Below, one piece after another: positions 20,649 through 27,983 of a DNA stretch of 32,926 bases. Both the position numbers and the translations under genes were made by a program. Below the pieces are notes generated by a model. That model was not told where the DNA came from, searched no databases, and worked only from the letters and a program-made list of their open reading frames with translations. Numbering within the stretch: the stretch's first letter is position 1; each line of letters starts with the position of its first letter. Source of the DNA: Candidatus Omnitrophota bacterium (lineage in GTDB: Bacteria; Omnitrophota; Gorgyraeia; Zapsychrales; Zapsychraceae); the NCBI GenBank assembly GCA_016214285.1, contig JACROV010000017.1, positions 1-32,926 of the forward strand, read 5' to 3'.

Positions 20649-21906
20649 GACACTGCCTCTTGCCAGCGGCGTGTATTTGATGAGAGACGCGGCCGGCCGC
20701 GTCATTTATATCGGCAAGGCTGTTTCACTGCGCAAACGCGTGCGATCGTATTTTCTCCCGAAGGGAGCCTGCTGGCGCCCCAGCCGCGGAGTTTCCAGCA
20801 AAACGGACGTATTGGTCAATGAGATCCGCGCGATCGACCATATCGAGACCTCCAGCGAGGCCGAGGCGCTGTTTCTGGAAGCCAGCCTGATCAAGAAATA
20901 CCAGCCGAAATATAACGTCGAGCTTAAAGATGATAAAAGTTATCCTTACATCGAAATTACCGGCGAGCCGTTCCCGCGGATCTCGCTCATCCGGCGCATC
21001 GCCTTTGAGCGCGGCCAGGCGCGGGACGCCAAAGGTGCCGTGTATTACGGCCCGTATGTCAGCGCGGGGTTGATCCGGGAGGCGCTGACGATCATCCGCA
21101 GGATCTTTCATTTCCGCGCGTGCGATCCTTTCCCGCGTGAGGCGTGTCTGGATTATCATATCGGGCTCTGCGACGCGCCATGCATCGGCAATATCACCAG
21201 GAAAGATTACGCCCGTAACATCCGCAACGTGCGCCTTATCCTCGAAGGCAAAAAGGATGTTCTCTACAAAAATCTTAAAGTAGAAATGGAGGATATGTCC
21301 CGAAAGCACGAGTTTGAACAGGCCGCCGGGACCCGCGACCAGATACGGGCCATCGGCGCCTTGTATTCGGGCACGAGGGACATCAACTATTTCAAGGGAG
21401 CCGAGCAATTGCAACGGGCGCTCAACTTGCCGCGGCTGCCCGAACGCGTCGAGACCTTTGACATTTCCAACATCATGGGTAACCAGGCCGCCGGGTCGAT
21501 GGTCTCGTTTTTTAACGGTAAGCCGGATAAATCGAATTATCGCCGATTCCGTATCAGGGAGGTGGAGGGCATCGACGATTTTCGAATGATCGCCGAGGTC
21601 ATCCGCCGGCGCTACAGCCGTTTGAAAAGAGAAGAGCTTATTTTTCCGGATCTAATCATCGTTGATGGCGGCAAAGGGCAGTTATCCGCGGCGGTCGAGG
21701 CGTTGGTGTCGCTGGAAGTCCGGATCCCGGTCATGGCCATTGCCAAGCGGCAGGAGGAAATCTTCCTGCCCGGGAAAAGGGATCCCGTGCGACTACCGCC
21801 GGATTCCCTGGCCCTGCAACTGGTGCAGCGTATGCGCGATGAGGCGCACCGTTTCGCGGTTTCGTATCACCGTAAGCTGCGGCATAAGAATGTATTTGGA
21901 GTTTGA
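20626..21906 (+). CDS. uvrC: UvrC-type excinuclease, C-terminally short, with an inserted palindromic element
   Basis: This nucleotide excision repair nuclease has an N-terminal GIY-YIG domain (SGVYLMRD, VIYIGKAVSLRKRV, residues 14-39), the interdomain region with KYQPKYNVELKDDKSYPYI, a UVR-type helical motif (about 215-245), and the RNase H-like half with ETFDISNIMGNQAAGSMVSF and LIIVDGGKGQL. MRDEAHRFAVSYHRKLR is the last conserved block. It stops at 426 aa. Full UvrC is about 600 and continues with (HhH)2 and further regions, so those DNA-binding helices are missing. The stop codon sits at the edge of an inverted repeat. Residues 44-58 (LPKGACWRPSRG...) are extra compared with usual UvrC and derive from a palindromic element. 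Confidence 0.88.
   Translation: MNIQERIRTLPLASGVYLMRDAAGRVIYIGKAVSLRKRVRSYFLPKGACWRPSRGVSSKTDVLVNEIRAIDHIETSSEAEALFLEASLIKKYQPKYNVELKDDKSYPYIEITGEPFPRISLIRRIAFERGQARDAKGAVYYGPYVSAGLIREALTIIRRIFHFRACDPFPREACLDYHIGLCDAPCIGNITRKDYARNIRNVRLILEGKKDVLYKNLKVEMEDMSRKHEFEQAAGTRDQIRAIGALYSGTRDINYFKGAEQLQRALNLPRLPERVETFDISNIMGNQAAGSMVSFFNGKPDKSNYRRFRIREVEGIDDFRMIAEVIRRRYSRLKREELIFPDLIIVDGGKGQLSAAVEALVSLEVRIPVMAIAKRQEEIFLPGKRDPVRLPPDSLALQLVQRMRDEAHRFAVSYHRKLRHKNVFGV
20755..20779 (+). repeat. GC-rich palindromic element (family P), degenerate copy 3 inside uvrC
   Basis: CTCCCGAAGGGAGCCTGCTG matches the family core CTCCCCGCAGGGAGCC with a few changes and keeps the CTCCC...GGGAG palindrome. It falls in the loop after RVRSYF of the GIY-YIG domain. 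It keeps the frame and encodes LPKGACWRP, with about 8-10 residues more than usual in this loop. Confidence 0.6.
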
Positions 21907-21973
21907 GTCATCAGACATCAGACTTCAGTCGTCAGATTTTGTCTGAAGACTGACGACTGATGACTGAAGACTG
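21905..21973. repeat. Compact inverted repeat, word AGTC(A/T)TCAG (family 2)
   Basis: The left arm is AGTCATCAGACATCAGACTT, then CAGTCGTCAGA. The right arm is TCTGAAGACTGACGACTGAT and GACTGAAGACTG. The arms are nearly complementary around a short TTTTG loop, so a strong hairpin is possible. It begins at the uvrC stop codon and ends just before the ogt ribosome site (CTGGAGG). Confidence 0.8.
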
Positions 21974-21982
21974 GAGGCCAGA

Positions 21983-22309
21983 ATGAACAATAAATCAGAA
22001 ATCACGCTAACAAAGTTCCAATGGAAAGTGCTTTCGGTCACGTCCACGATTCCCCTGGGCGAGACCAGGTCGTATCAGTGGGTCGCCCGAAAGATCGGAT
22101 CGCCGAAGGCGGTGCGTGCCGTCGGGCAGGCCCTGCGGCGGAACCCGTACCCTGTGATCATCCCGTGCCATCGGGTCATTCATGTCAATGGTTCCCTGGG
22201 CGGGTACACCGGCCGTTTTGGTAAGCGCAAGGCGCAATTATTGAGCAAAGAACGCGAGATCGCTGCTGAAATGACAAAATCAGTTGAATCCGCGCGCGGC
22301 GCGCAGTAG
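21983..22309 (+). CDS. Ogt/MGMT-like O6-alkylguanine DNA methyltransferase domain
   Basis: This 108-aa protein consists of only the C-terminal active domain of methylated-DNA-protein cysteine methyltransferases. It has the winged-helix region VLSVTSTIPLGETRSYQWVA, RAVGQALRRNPYPVIIPCHR with the acceptor Cys62 in PCHRV, and the following HVNGSLGGYTG. It transfers an alkyl group from O6-alkylguanine to itself and is used once. The active-site residues are present, so it is not an ATL protein. The start is supported by CTGGAGG about 10 nt upstream. It follows uvrC, so both repair genes may share a transcript despite the hairpin between them. Confidence 0.9.
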   Translation: MNNKSEITLTKFQWKVLSVTSTIPLGETRSYQWVARKIGSPKAVRAVGQALRRNPYPVIIPCHRVIHVNGSLGGYTGRFGKRKAQLLSKEREIAAEMTKSVESARGAQ

Positions 22310-22319
22310 AATAAAATAT

Positions 22320-22425
22320 TTAGAAGGATATCCGATGATCCGGGAATCCGGAATTAGGAAAACCGGATATCCGGATACCCGGATTTCCCAGTCACGGATG
22401 ATCGATGTCCGGATAACCTGTAGAG
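22320..22425. repeat. Palindrome-rich repeat, word CCGGATATCCGG (family 3)
   Basis: Words such as GATATCCGATGATCCGGGAA, CCGGATATCCGGATACCCGG and GTCACGGATGATCGATGTCC are iterations of CCGGATATCC and close variants, many of them palindromes in themselves. It fills the gap between ogt and the pil ATPase gene. The other copy lies in the M48 N-terminus at 12657. Confidence 0.7.
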
Positions 22426-22432
22426 AATAATT

Positions 22433-23515
22433 ATGACCCTCAAAGAACTATTCCAGCTCATGTGCGACAAGGAAGCTTCGGACCTGTACCTGAGGACCGG
22501 GGCCACCCCCCGCGCCCGCGTTAACGGCAAGATCGAGACGATCATTTCAGAGCCTTTGTCCAAACCCGACATGCAGGGCATCACGAACCTTTTGTTGGCC
22601 AGCGAGGTCCGTAAAAAGCATTTTTTGGAAAATTACGACATCGATTTTATCCACGAGGAACCGCAGGTGGGGCGCTTTCGGATCAATATTTTTATGCAGC
22701 GCGGGACCCCGGCCGTCGTCGCGCGCCACGTCCATATGCGGGTCAAAGATTTTGAGCAGCTTAATTTGCCGGCGGAATTGCTTAAGCAGGCTTGCGATGA
22801 ATCCAAAGGGCTTTTTTTAGTCTGCGGGCCCGCCGGAAACGGTAAATCGACCACCATCGCCAGCATGATCGAGTACATCAACGCGGTGTCGCCCAAGCAT
22901 ATCATCACCATTGAAGACCCCATCGAATTCTTGTTCCAGGACAAGAAAAGCATCGTCAACCAGCGCGAACTCGGCCTCGACGTCCAGTCTTATCCGATGG
23001 CGCTCAAGCACGTGACCCAGCAGAGCCCGGATATTATCTTTATCGGCAATATCCGCGACGAGCCGACCATGCGCGCGGCGATCACGGCGACCGAGCTGGG
23101 GGCGTTCGTCATCAGCACGTTCCACACGATCAACGCGGTCCAGACGATCATCCGCGTCGTCAATTTTTTTCCTCCGCACCTGCACGATGAGGTCCGGATG
23201 CAGCTTTCGCTTATTTTAAAAGGCACCATTTCGGTACGGCTCCTGACCCGCAAAGACGGTCATGGCCGCGTACCCGCGGTTGAAACGATGGTGGTCACCC
23301 CGACCATCGCGCGCTTGATCCGCGACGGGGAGATCCGCGAGATCCAGATGTATATCGATGAGGGCGCGCTTTTCGGGATGCAGTCGTTCAAAAAATCATT
23401 GGTGAAGCTGGTCAAAGACGGCCTGGTGGACCCGATCGAAGCGCGCAATTACGCGGACAGCAAGGATGAGTTCGACCTTGAGCTCAAAGGGATCAAACGA
23501 TATACCGATTCATAA
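22433..23515 (+). CDS. PilT/PilU-type twitching ATPase with altered Walker B
   Basis: This 360-aa hexameric AAA-type ATPase belongs to the type IV pilus retraction family. The N-terminal PAS-like domain opens SDLYLRTGATPRARVNG. Walker A is GPAGNGKSTT (about residues 133-142), the Asp box contains TIEDPIEF, and the His box is STFHTINA. The Walker B motif reads PDIIFIGNIRDEPT, whereas PilT and PilU have GExRD. The catalytic glutamate is therefore Asn. Either the subunit hydrolyses ATP poorly, or it depends on a second ATPase, as PilU depends on PilT. No other pilus gene is in the window. The C-terminal part ends in a PilU-like acidic tail region. Confidence 0.88.
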   Translation: MTLKELFQLMCDKEASDLYLRTGATPRARVNGKIETIISEPLSKPDMQGITNLLLASEVRKKHFLENYDIDFIHEEPQVGRFRINIFMQRGTPAVVARHVHMRVKDFEQLNLPAELLKQACDESKGLFLVCGPAGNGKSTTIASMIEYINAVSPKHIITIEDPIEFLFQDKKSIVNQRELGLDVQSYPMALKHVTQQSPDIIFIGNIRDEPTMRAAITATELGAFVISTFHTINAVQTIIRVVNFFPPHLHDEVRMQLSLILKGTISVRLLTRKDGHGRVPAVETMVVTPTIARLIRDGEIREIQMYIDEGALFGMQSFKKSLVKLVKDGLVDPIEARNYADSKDEFDLELKGIKRYTDS

Positions 23516-23519
23516 CGAT

Positions 23520-23685
23520 TCTATAAATTCCAATGAACAAATTCCAAATCACAAGCAAATCACAAATTTTAATGACCCAAAATCAAAACATAAATAAAAG
23601 CATGCCGGATTTTGGTCATTGTGTATTTGGTATTGGATATTGTTTGTAATTTGGTATTTGTGATTTGGTCATTAAAACCATCTGT
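23520..23685. repeat. Long inverted repeat, family 4
   Basis: The left arm has AAATTCCAATGAACAAATTC and CAAATCACAAGCAAATCAC. The right arm has TTGGTCATTGTGTATTTGGT and TTGTTTGTAATTTGGTATTTG. It fills the gap before pyrE. The pyrE ribosome site (CGAGG) follows. Confidence 0.75.
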
Positions 23686-23696
23686 CGAGGTATTAT

Positions 23697-24263
23697 ATGG
23701 ATGTATTACGTAAAGAACGACAGGATTTGTTAGAGCTTTTGACCAAAGAAGCTTATGTTAAAGGAAAAGTTATTCTTTCCTCCGGGAAAGAAAGCGATTA
23801 TTACGTCGATGCCCGCCGGGTCACGTTGACGGCCAAAGGCGCTTACCTTTGCGCGCGTTTGATCCTTGATCACGTCAAGGATGAGTCGTATGATGCCATC
23901 GGCGGCCCGACGCTGGGGGCGGACCCGATGTTGGGCGCGATCGGTGTTGTGAGCCTGCAGGCCGGGCGGCCGGTCAACACTTTTATCATCCGCAAAGCCC
24001 CCAAAGCCCACGGGAAACAGCGACAGGTCGAAGGCCCCGCGCTGCGAAAAGACAATAAGGTTATCCTGATCGATGACGTCGCCACGACCGGCAAAGCCTT
24101 TCTGGAATCGCTGGATGTCCTCATCCCCATGGGGGTCCGGGTCGTGAAAGCGGTATGTGTTCTGGACCGTGGGGAAGGCGCCCGGGAGGCCTTGGCGGCC
24201 AGGGGCTGCGAGCTGGTCTCCATTTTTGACATTTCAGAAATCCACAAACAGGTGAATGGTTAA
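23697..24263 (+). CDS. pyrE: Orotate phosphoribosyltransferase
   Basis: This 188-aa enzyme joins orotate and PRPP to make OMP in pyrimidine synthesis. It opens with a helical region and ILSSGKESDYYVDARR, the orotate-binding loop. GGPTLGADPMLGAI follows. The PRPP-binding motif is VILIDDVATTGKAFLESL (about residues 119-136). The lysines of KAPKAHGKQRQVEG form the flexible catalytic loop. All key residues are present. The last codons (HKQVNG and stop) are encoded by the left arm of a family 1 repeat. Neighbouring pyr genes are not found here, so it is a stand-alone unit. Confidence 0.95.
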   Translation: MDVLRKERQDLLELLTKEAYVKGKVILSSGKESDYYVDARRVTLTAKGAYLCARLILDHVKDESYDAIGGPTLGADPMLGAIGVVSLQAGRPVNTFIIRKAPKAHGKQRQVEGPALRKDNKVILIDDVATTGKAFLESLDVLIPMGVRVVKAVCVLDRGEGAREALAARGCELVSIFDISEIHKQVNG

Positions 24264-24325
24264 TAGTTAATAGTAAATGGGAAGAAATATTCACCATTAA
24301 CCATCCGCCATTTACTATTTACCCG
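24250..24325. repeat. Inverted repeat, word GGTTAATAG (family 1)
   Basis: The left arm is GGTGAATGGTTAATAGTTAA, and the right arm is CACCATTAACCATCCGCCAT and TTACTATTTACCC. It overlaps the pyrE stop codon on the left and ends just before maf. It closely matches the repeat at 1709-1780. Confidence 0.75.
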
Positions 24326-24329
24326 ATCA

Positions 24330-24908
24330 ATGAAACAACTCATTCTCGCTTCGCAGTCTCCGCAGCGCAGAAAACTGCTCAAGTTCTTGGGTCTGCGATT
24401 TGCTGTCAAGCCCAGCCGCGTCCAGGAGATCAGCAAGATCAAAACGACGTGTTCGGCGTTGGTGCAGGAAAACGCCCTGCGCAAAGCCCTCGACGTCGCG
24501 TCCCGTCTCAAAAGCGGGGTGGTAATCGGGGCGGACACGCTTGTGTACGTCGGGAACAAGCGTATCATCGGTAAACCGCGCGATCTTAAAGATGCCCGGC
24601 GGACCCTCAAAATCCTTTTTTCCCGCCCGCAATGGGTCTACACGGGGGTGGCGGTCATCGACGCGGCCACCGGCAAAACGCTGGTCGATTACGAGAAAAC
24701 CAAGATTTTTATGGTCCCGTTGACTGACGCGGAGATCACCCACTATCACCGCCGGATCAACCCATTTGACAAAGCCGGCGGTTTTCAGATCGAAGGATGG
24801 GGAAGCATCTTTATCCATCGCATCGAAGGATGTTATTCGAACGTGATCGGCCTTCCCATGGCGAAACTTGCCGGAATGCTGAAAAAAGTCGGCATCTCAA
24901 TATTATGA
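24330..24908 (+). CDS. maf: Maf family nucleotide pyrophosphatase
   Basis: This 192-aa house-cleaning enzyme hydrolyses non-standard or methylated nucleoside triphosphates. Family motifs are LILASQSPQRRKLL at the start, VVIGADTLVYVGNKRIIGKP (about residues 64-83), and the C-terminal block DKAGGFQIEGWGS then GCYSNVIGLPM. In usual Maf the first motif reads SxSPRR, close to SQSPQRR here. The stop overlaps the start of the M48 lipoprotein gene (ATGA). The upstream gap is a repeat, with no clear ribosome site. Identity is secure; the exact substrate (dTTP/UTP or m7GTP type) is not clear from the sequence. Confidence 0.92.
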   Translation: MKQLILASQSPQRRKLLKFLGLRFAVKPSRVQEISKIKTTCSALVQENALRKALDVASRLKSGVVIGADTLVYVGNKRIIGKPRDLKDARRTLKILFSRPQWVYTGVAVIDAATGKTLVDYEKTKIFMVPLTDAEITHYHRRINPFDKAGGFQIEGWGSIFIHRIEGCYSNVIGLPMAKLAGMLKKVGISIL

Positions 24909-25038
24909 GAGAAGAGAAGATGGAAGATAGAAGATGGAAAAAGATTGAGAAAAAACAGCCGCCTCTTTCTTCTTTTTTAGCCGCGCTCCGGTTTCGTCTT
25001 TCTTTTTTCCATTTTCTATTTTCTATCTTCTGCCTCAT
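24905..25038. repeat. Inverted repeat, word GAAGATAGAAGATGG, fully inside coding sequence (family 6)
   Basis: The left arm GAAGATGGAAGATAGAAGAT and the right arm TTTTCCATTTTCTATTTTC then TATCTTC are complementary. Both arms are read in one frame as the N-terminus of the M48 lipoprotein. The arms are separated by about 50 nt. Confidence 0.75.
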
Positions 25039-25768
25039 GATTTTAAGTGGTTGCAGCACCGAGTACAATCTCGCCACGCAACAGCAGGAAACGCTGATTT
25101 ACGGGACGGACAAAGAGGTGAGTATCGGCGAGGCCGTGTCGGCGAAAATGGAACAGCAGTATGATGTGGTGACCGACGTGGACGTCAATGAACGCGCGCG
25201 GCGCATCCTGGAGCGCGTCACGGCGGTCTGCGACCGCAAGGACATCGTGTATTTCGTCAAGGTGCTCGATAAGGATGTGATGAATGCCGTCAGTTTGCCG
25301 GGCGGCTACGTTTATATTTTTAAAGGATTGATGGACAAACTCGAAACGGATGATCAGATCGCCGGAGTTATCGCCCATGAAGTCGGTCACATCACGGCCA
25401 GGCACGCCGTCAAAAGGATCCAGAACGCCTATGGGGCCATGATCCTGCAGGGACTGGCGACACGCTCCAGCGCCAAGGTGGCCCAGGGGGTTAACTTCGC
25501 GTTGATCTCTCTTTTTTCGGAATATTCCCAGCAGGATGAATTCGAGGCCGACCGCCTGGGCGTCAAGTATATGAAGAAGGCTGGATATGATCCCAACGCG
25601 ATGGTCCAGGTGCTTGTCAAGTTAAGGGAAGAGCAGGAAAAAAGCCCGGCGCAGGAATACAGCTACTGGCGCACGCACCCGTTCATCCCCCAAAGGATCT
25701 CCGTCGTCAACCAGGCCATTACGGGCAAAATGGATTTTAAGGATTACCTGAACTTGATGGGGGAATGA
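24905..25768 (+). CDS. M48 family metallopeptidase lipoprotein (second copy)
   Basis: This is a 287-aa zinc metallopeptidase anchored by a lipobox, LSGC (Cys50). The zinc site is HEVGH (158-162) with the third ligand in DEFEADRLG (Glu214). The tail YWRTHPFIPQRI matches BepA/LoiP-type proteins that watch over outer-membrane biogenesis. I chose ATG 24905, coupled to maf by an ATGA overlap; the tracked start at 24797 reads through maf. The N-terminal region is made from an inverted repeat: the left arm gives MREEKMEDRRWKK and the right arm gives RLSFFHFLFSIFCLM, right before the lipobox. It is clearly related to the M48 gene at 12648. Confidence 0.88.
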   Translation: MREEKMEDRRWKKIEKKQPPLSSFLAALRFRLSFFHFLFSIFCLMILSGCSTEYNLATQQQETLIYGTDKEVSIGEAVSAKMEQQYDVVTDVDVNERARRILERVTAVCDRKDIVYFVKVLDKDVMNAVSLPGGYVYIFKGLMDKLETDDQIAGVIAHEVGHITARHAVKRIQNAYGAMILQGLATRSSAKVAQGVNFALISLFSEYSQQDEFEADRLGVKYMKKAGYDPNAMVQVLVKLREEQEKSPAQEYSYWRTHPFIPQRISVVNQAITGKMDFKDYLNLMGE

Positions 25769-26313
25769 TATTAATGAACAAATTACAAATTACAAATTAC
25801 AAGCAATGGACAATATCCAAATTACAAAATATCAATAAAATTTTATCATTTGGTCATTGTTGTTTTTGGTATTGTTTATTGTTTGTGATTTGTGGTTTGT
25901 TGTTTGGAATTTCTAGCAGGAGTTTTTCTCAAAATACCAGCCAGGTCTGCTTTAAAGAAAAATGCATCAACGTTGAAGTGGTCCAGAAAGAAGAAGAGCT
26001 TCACCGCGGGCTGCAGTTTCGAAAATCCCTCGATCCCGATAGCGGGATGTTATTTGTTTTCAAAAAAAGCTGGCCGTACGCGTTCTGGATGAAAGACACG
26101 CTGATCCCTCTGGATATGATCTGGATGGACGACACGCGAAGAATCGTTCATATCGAACATAACGTCCCACCCTGCACGGCGGATCCCTGCCCAAGCTACC
26201 CGCCCCGACATGAGGCGTTGTATGTCCTGGAGATCAACGCGGGATACGCTGAAGAACTCGGATTAAGACTGAGAGACACGGCGGAATTTAGATTAAAAGG
26301 GGCAGAGAAATAA
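25765..26313 (+). CDS. DUF192 family exported protein
   Basis: This 182-aa protein belongs to DUF192, a small beta-barrel domain of unknown function usually exported. The core is visible as VEVVQKEEELHRGLQFRKSL, GMLFVFKKSWPYAFWMKDTL, PLDMIWMDDTRRIVHIEHNV, and ALYVLEINAGYAEELGL. It starts at ATG 25765 (ATGA overlap) or ATG 25774. The first 60 residues come from a family 4 inverted repeat: left arm MNKLQITNYKQWTISKLQNI, right arm SFGHCCFWYCLLFVICGLLF. This gives a long signal peptide with a cleavage site near SRSFS. There is no clear lipobox. The 3' end enters a family 6 repeat, convergent with lpd. Confidence 0.83.
   Translation: MILMNKLQITNYKQWTISKLQNINKILSFGHCCFWYCLLFVICGLLFGISSRSFSQNTSQVCFKEKCINVEVVQKEEELHRGLQFRKSLDPDSGMLFVFKKSWPYAFWMKDTLIPLDMIWMDDTRRIVHIEHNVPPCTADPCPSYPPRHEALYVLEINAGYAEELGLRLRDTAEFRLKGAEK
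25774..25912. repeat. Long inverted repeat (family 4) fully inside coding sequence
   Basis: The left arm has AACAAATTACAAATTACAAA and GCAATGGACAATATCCAAAT. The right arm has TTTGGTCATTGTTGTTTTTG, GGTATTGTTTATTGTTTGTG. It is the same family as the intergenic repeats at 8227, 23520 and 27834, but here both arms are coding, at the start of the DUF192 gene. Confidence 0.78.
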
Positions 26314-26425
26314 GAAGCAAGAAACAAAGATAAGATGCAAAGAATCAAGAGACAAGAAGCAAGAGAACCAGCTCTATTTTTTTTATTCTTTGCTTCTTTA
26401 TTTCTTACTTCTTTGCTTCTTTGCG
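26300..26425. repeat. Inverted repeat, word AAGAAGCAAGAAAC, between convergent genes (family 6)
   Basis: The left arm has AAGAAGCAAGAAACAAAGAT and CAAGAAGCAAGAG. The right arm has CTTTGCTTCTTTATTTCTTA and CTTCTTTGCTTCTTTGC. It covers the stop codons of both DUF192 (plus) and lpd (minus); the lpd C-terminus KEAKK is encoded by it. Confidence 0.75.
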
Positions 26426-27832
26426 TGGTCGATAGATATGCGTGGCGTGGCCGAAGAAACTTTCGGCGGCTTCCATGATCGTTTCGGAGGTCGTGGGGTG
26501 AGGATGGATGGCCAGCTTGACGTCTTCGGCGACCGCGCCCATCTCAACGGCCAGAACACCTTCCGCAATCAATTCCCCTGCGCCCGGTCCGACAATAGCC
26601 ATTCCCAGAACACGTTGAGTATCGGTATCCAGGATCAGCTTGGTCAATCCATCGGTACGATTTAAGGTCATGGCCCGCCCGGACGCGCCCCACGGGAACT
26701 TGGCGACCGTGATGGCGCGGTTTTCCTGCCTGGCCTGCGTTTCGGTCAGGCCGCACCAGGCGATCTCGGGATCGATGAAAACGACCGCGGGGATGGCCTT
26801 GGGTTCGAACGCGGTTTTCTTGCCGGCGATCGCGTCGACGGCCACGCGTCCTTCGTGCGAGGCCTTGTGCGCGAGCATGGGTTCGCCGGCGACATCTCCG
26901 ATGGCGAAGATCGCGGAATCGGTCGTGCGCCGCTGAAGATCCACCTGAACAAATCCTTTGGGAGTGACTTTCACCTTTGCATTTTCCAATCCCAGATCAC
27001 TGGAATTCGGCTTGCGGCCAATGGCGATCAAAATTTTATCATACGTCTGCTGGCTGGTCTTCCCATCGGGATTTTCGAAGGTAACTTTCACGTTCTTTGC
27101 GGTCGTCTCGACTTTGGCGACTTTGGTGCCGAGCATGATCGATTTAAAGATGGTCTTCAGGCGTTTTTCCAGGACATTGACCAGATCACGGTCCGCCCCG
27201 GGGAGAAGCCCCGGCGTCATCTCCACGACGGAAACTTCACTGCCTAATTCGGCGTAAACTGTTCCCAGTTCCAGCCCGATGTACCCGCCGCCGACGACCA
27301 ATAACGATGAAGGGATCGTTTGAAGTTCCAGCCCCGTCGTTGAGTTGAGAATGAGCGGCGAGTCCGGTACATTGGGTAAGAGAATCGGACGTGAGCCCGT
27401 CGCTAAAATGGCATACTCGAATCGGACATTCTGCGATGAGCTGTCCGGTCTTTTGACTTTAACAGTATTGGAATCGACAAAGGTTGCTTTGCCCTGGATA
27501 AATGTGACCTTGCGGCTTTTGGCCAGCAATCCGAGGTTCCCGGTCATTTTGGAAACAATATCGTTTTTCCATGACCGTAATTTGTCGACATCGATGGCCG
27601 GCTCGTTGAATACGATTCCGAATTTTTTGGCATCTCTCGATTCGCTGACCACTTTGGCGGCGTGAAGGAGCGCTTTGGAAGGGATACATCCCCGGTACAG
27701 GCAGACTCCGCCGGGATGGAGTTCCGTGTCAACGAGAGTAACTTCCATTCCTGAGTCCGCGGCATAAAACGCGGCCGCGTAACCGCCGGGCCCGGCGCCG
27801 ATGACTAGCAATTGTGTTTTGATTTCGGACAT
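26405..27832 (-). CDS. lpd: Dihydrolipoamide dehydrogenase (E3)
   Basis: This flavoprotein re-oxidises the dihydrolipoyl arm of E2 and passes electrons to NAD. I start it at ATG 27832 (475 aa); the tracked start six codons earlier lies in a repeat. The FAD motif is GAGPGG (12-17), and the redox-active disulfide is C44-C49 in GGVCLYRGCIPSK. The NAD motif VVGGGYIGLELG lies near residue 185. The C-terminal active-site base is in HPHPTTSE. It is the last gene of the aceE-aceF-lpd operon, and its C-terminal KEAKK comes from the repeat at 26300-26425. It serves pyruvate dehydrogenase here and possibly other 2-oxoacid complexes. Confidence 0.95.
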   Translation of the reverse strand: MSEIKTQLLVIGAGPGGYAAAFYAADSGMEVTLVDTELHPGGVCLYRGCIPSKALLHAAKVVSESRDAKKFGIVFNEPAIDVDKLRSWKNDIVSKMTGNLGLLAKSRKVTFIQGKATFVDSNTVKVKRPDSSSQNVRFEYAILATGSRPILLPNVPDSPLILNSTTGLELQTIPSSLLVVGGGYIGLELGTVYAELGSEVSVVEMTPGLLPGADRDLVNVLEKRLKTIFKSIMLGTKVAKVETTAKNVKVTFENPDGKTSQQTYDKILIAIGRKPNSSDLGLENAKVKVTPKGFVQVDLQRRTTDSAIFAIGDVAGEPMLAHKASHEGRVAVDAIAGKKTAFEPKAIPAVVFIDPEIAWCGLTETQARQENRAITVAKFPWGASGRAMTLNRTDGLTKLILDTDTQRVLGMAIVGPGAGELIAEGVLAVEMGAVAEDVKLAIHPHPTTSETIMEAAESFFGHATHIYRPRKEAKK

Positions 27833-27833
27833 A

Positions 27834-27976
27834 TGAATTTTAATGACCAAATTACAAGCACCAAATCACAAACAATGGACAACACCAAACTTCCAATGGC
27901 CGAAACATTTTATTTGCAAATTTTGGTATTGTGATTTGTACATTGTTTGTAATTTGGAATTTGTTCATTGGGATTT
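27834..27976. repeat. Long inverted repeat (family 4) between aceF and lpd
   Basis: The left arm has AATGACCAAATTACAAGCAC, CAAATCACAAACAATGGAC. The right arm has TTTGGTATTGTGATTTGTAC and ATTGTTTGTAATTTGG. It lies inside an apparent operon and could fold in the polycistronic mRNA. Confidence 0.75.
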
Positions 27977-27983
27977 CTTAAAA

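Noticed and set aside
24797-24904. Tracked upstream extension of the second M48 gene
   Set aside because: It reads through maf in another frame. The ATGA overlap at 24905 gives a natural coupled start.
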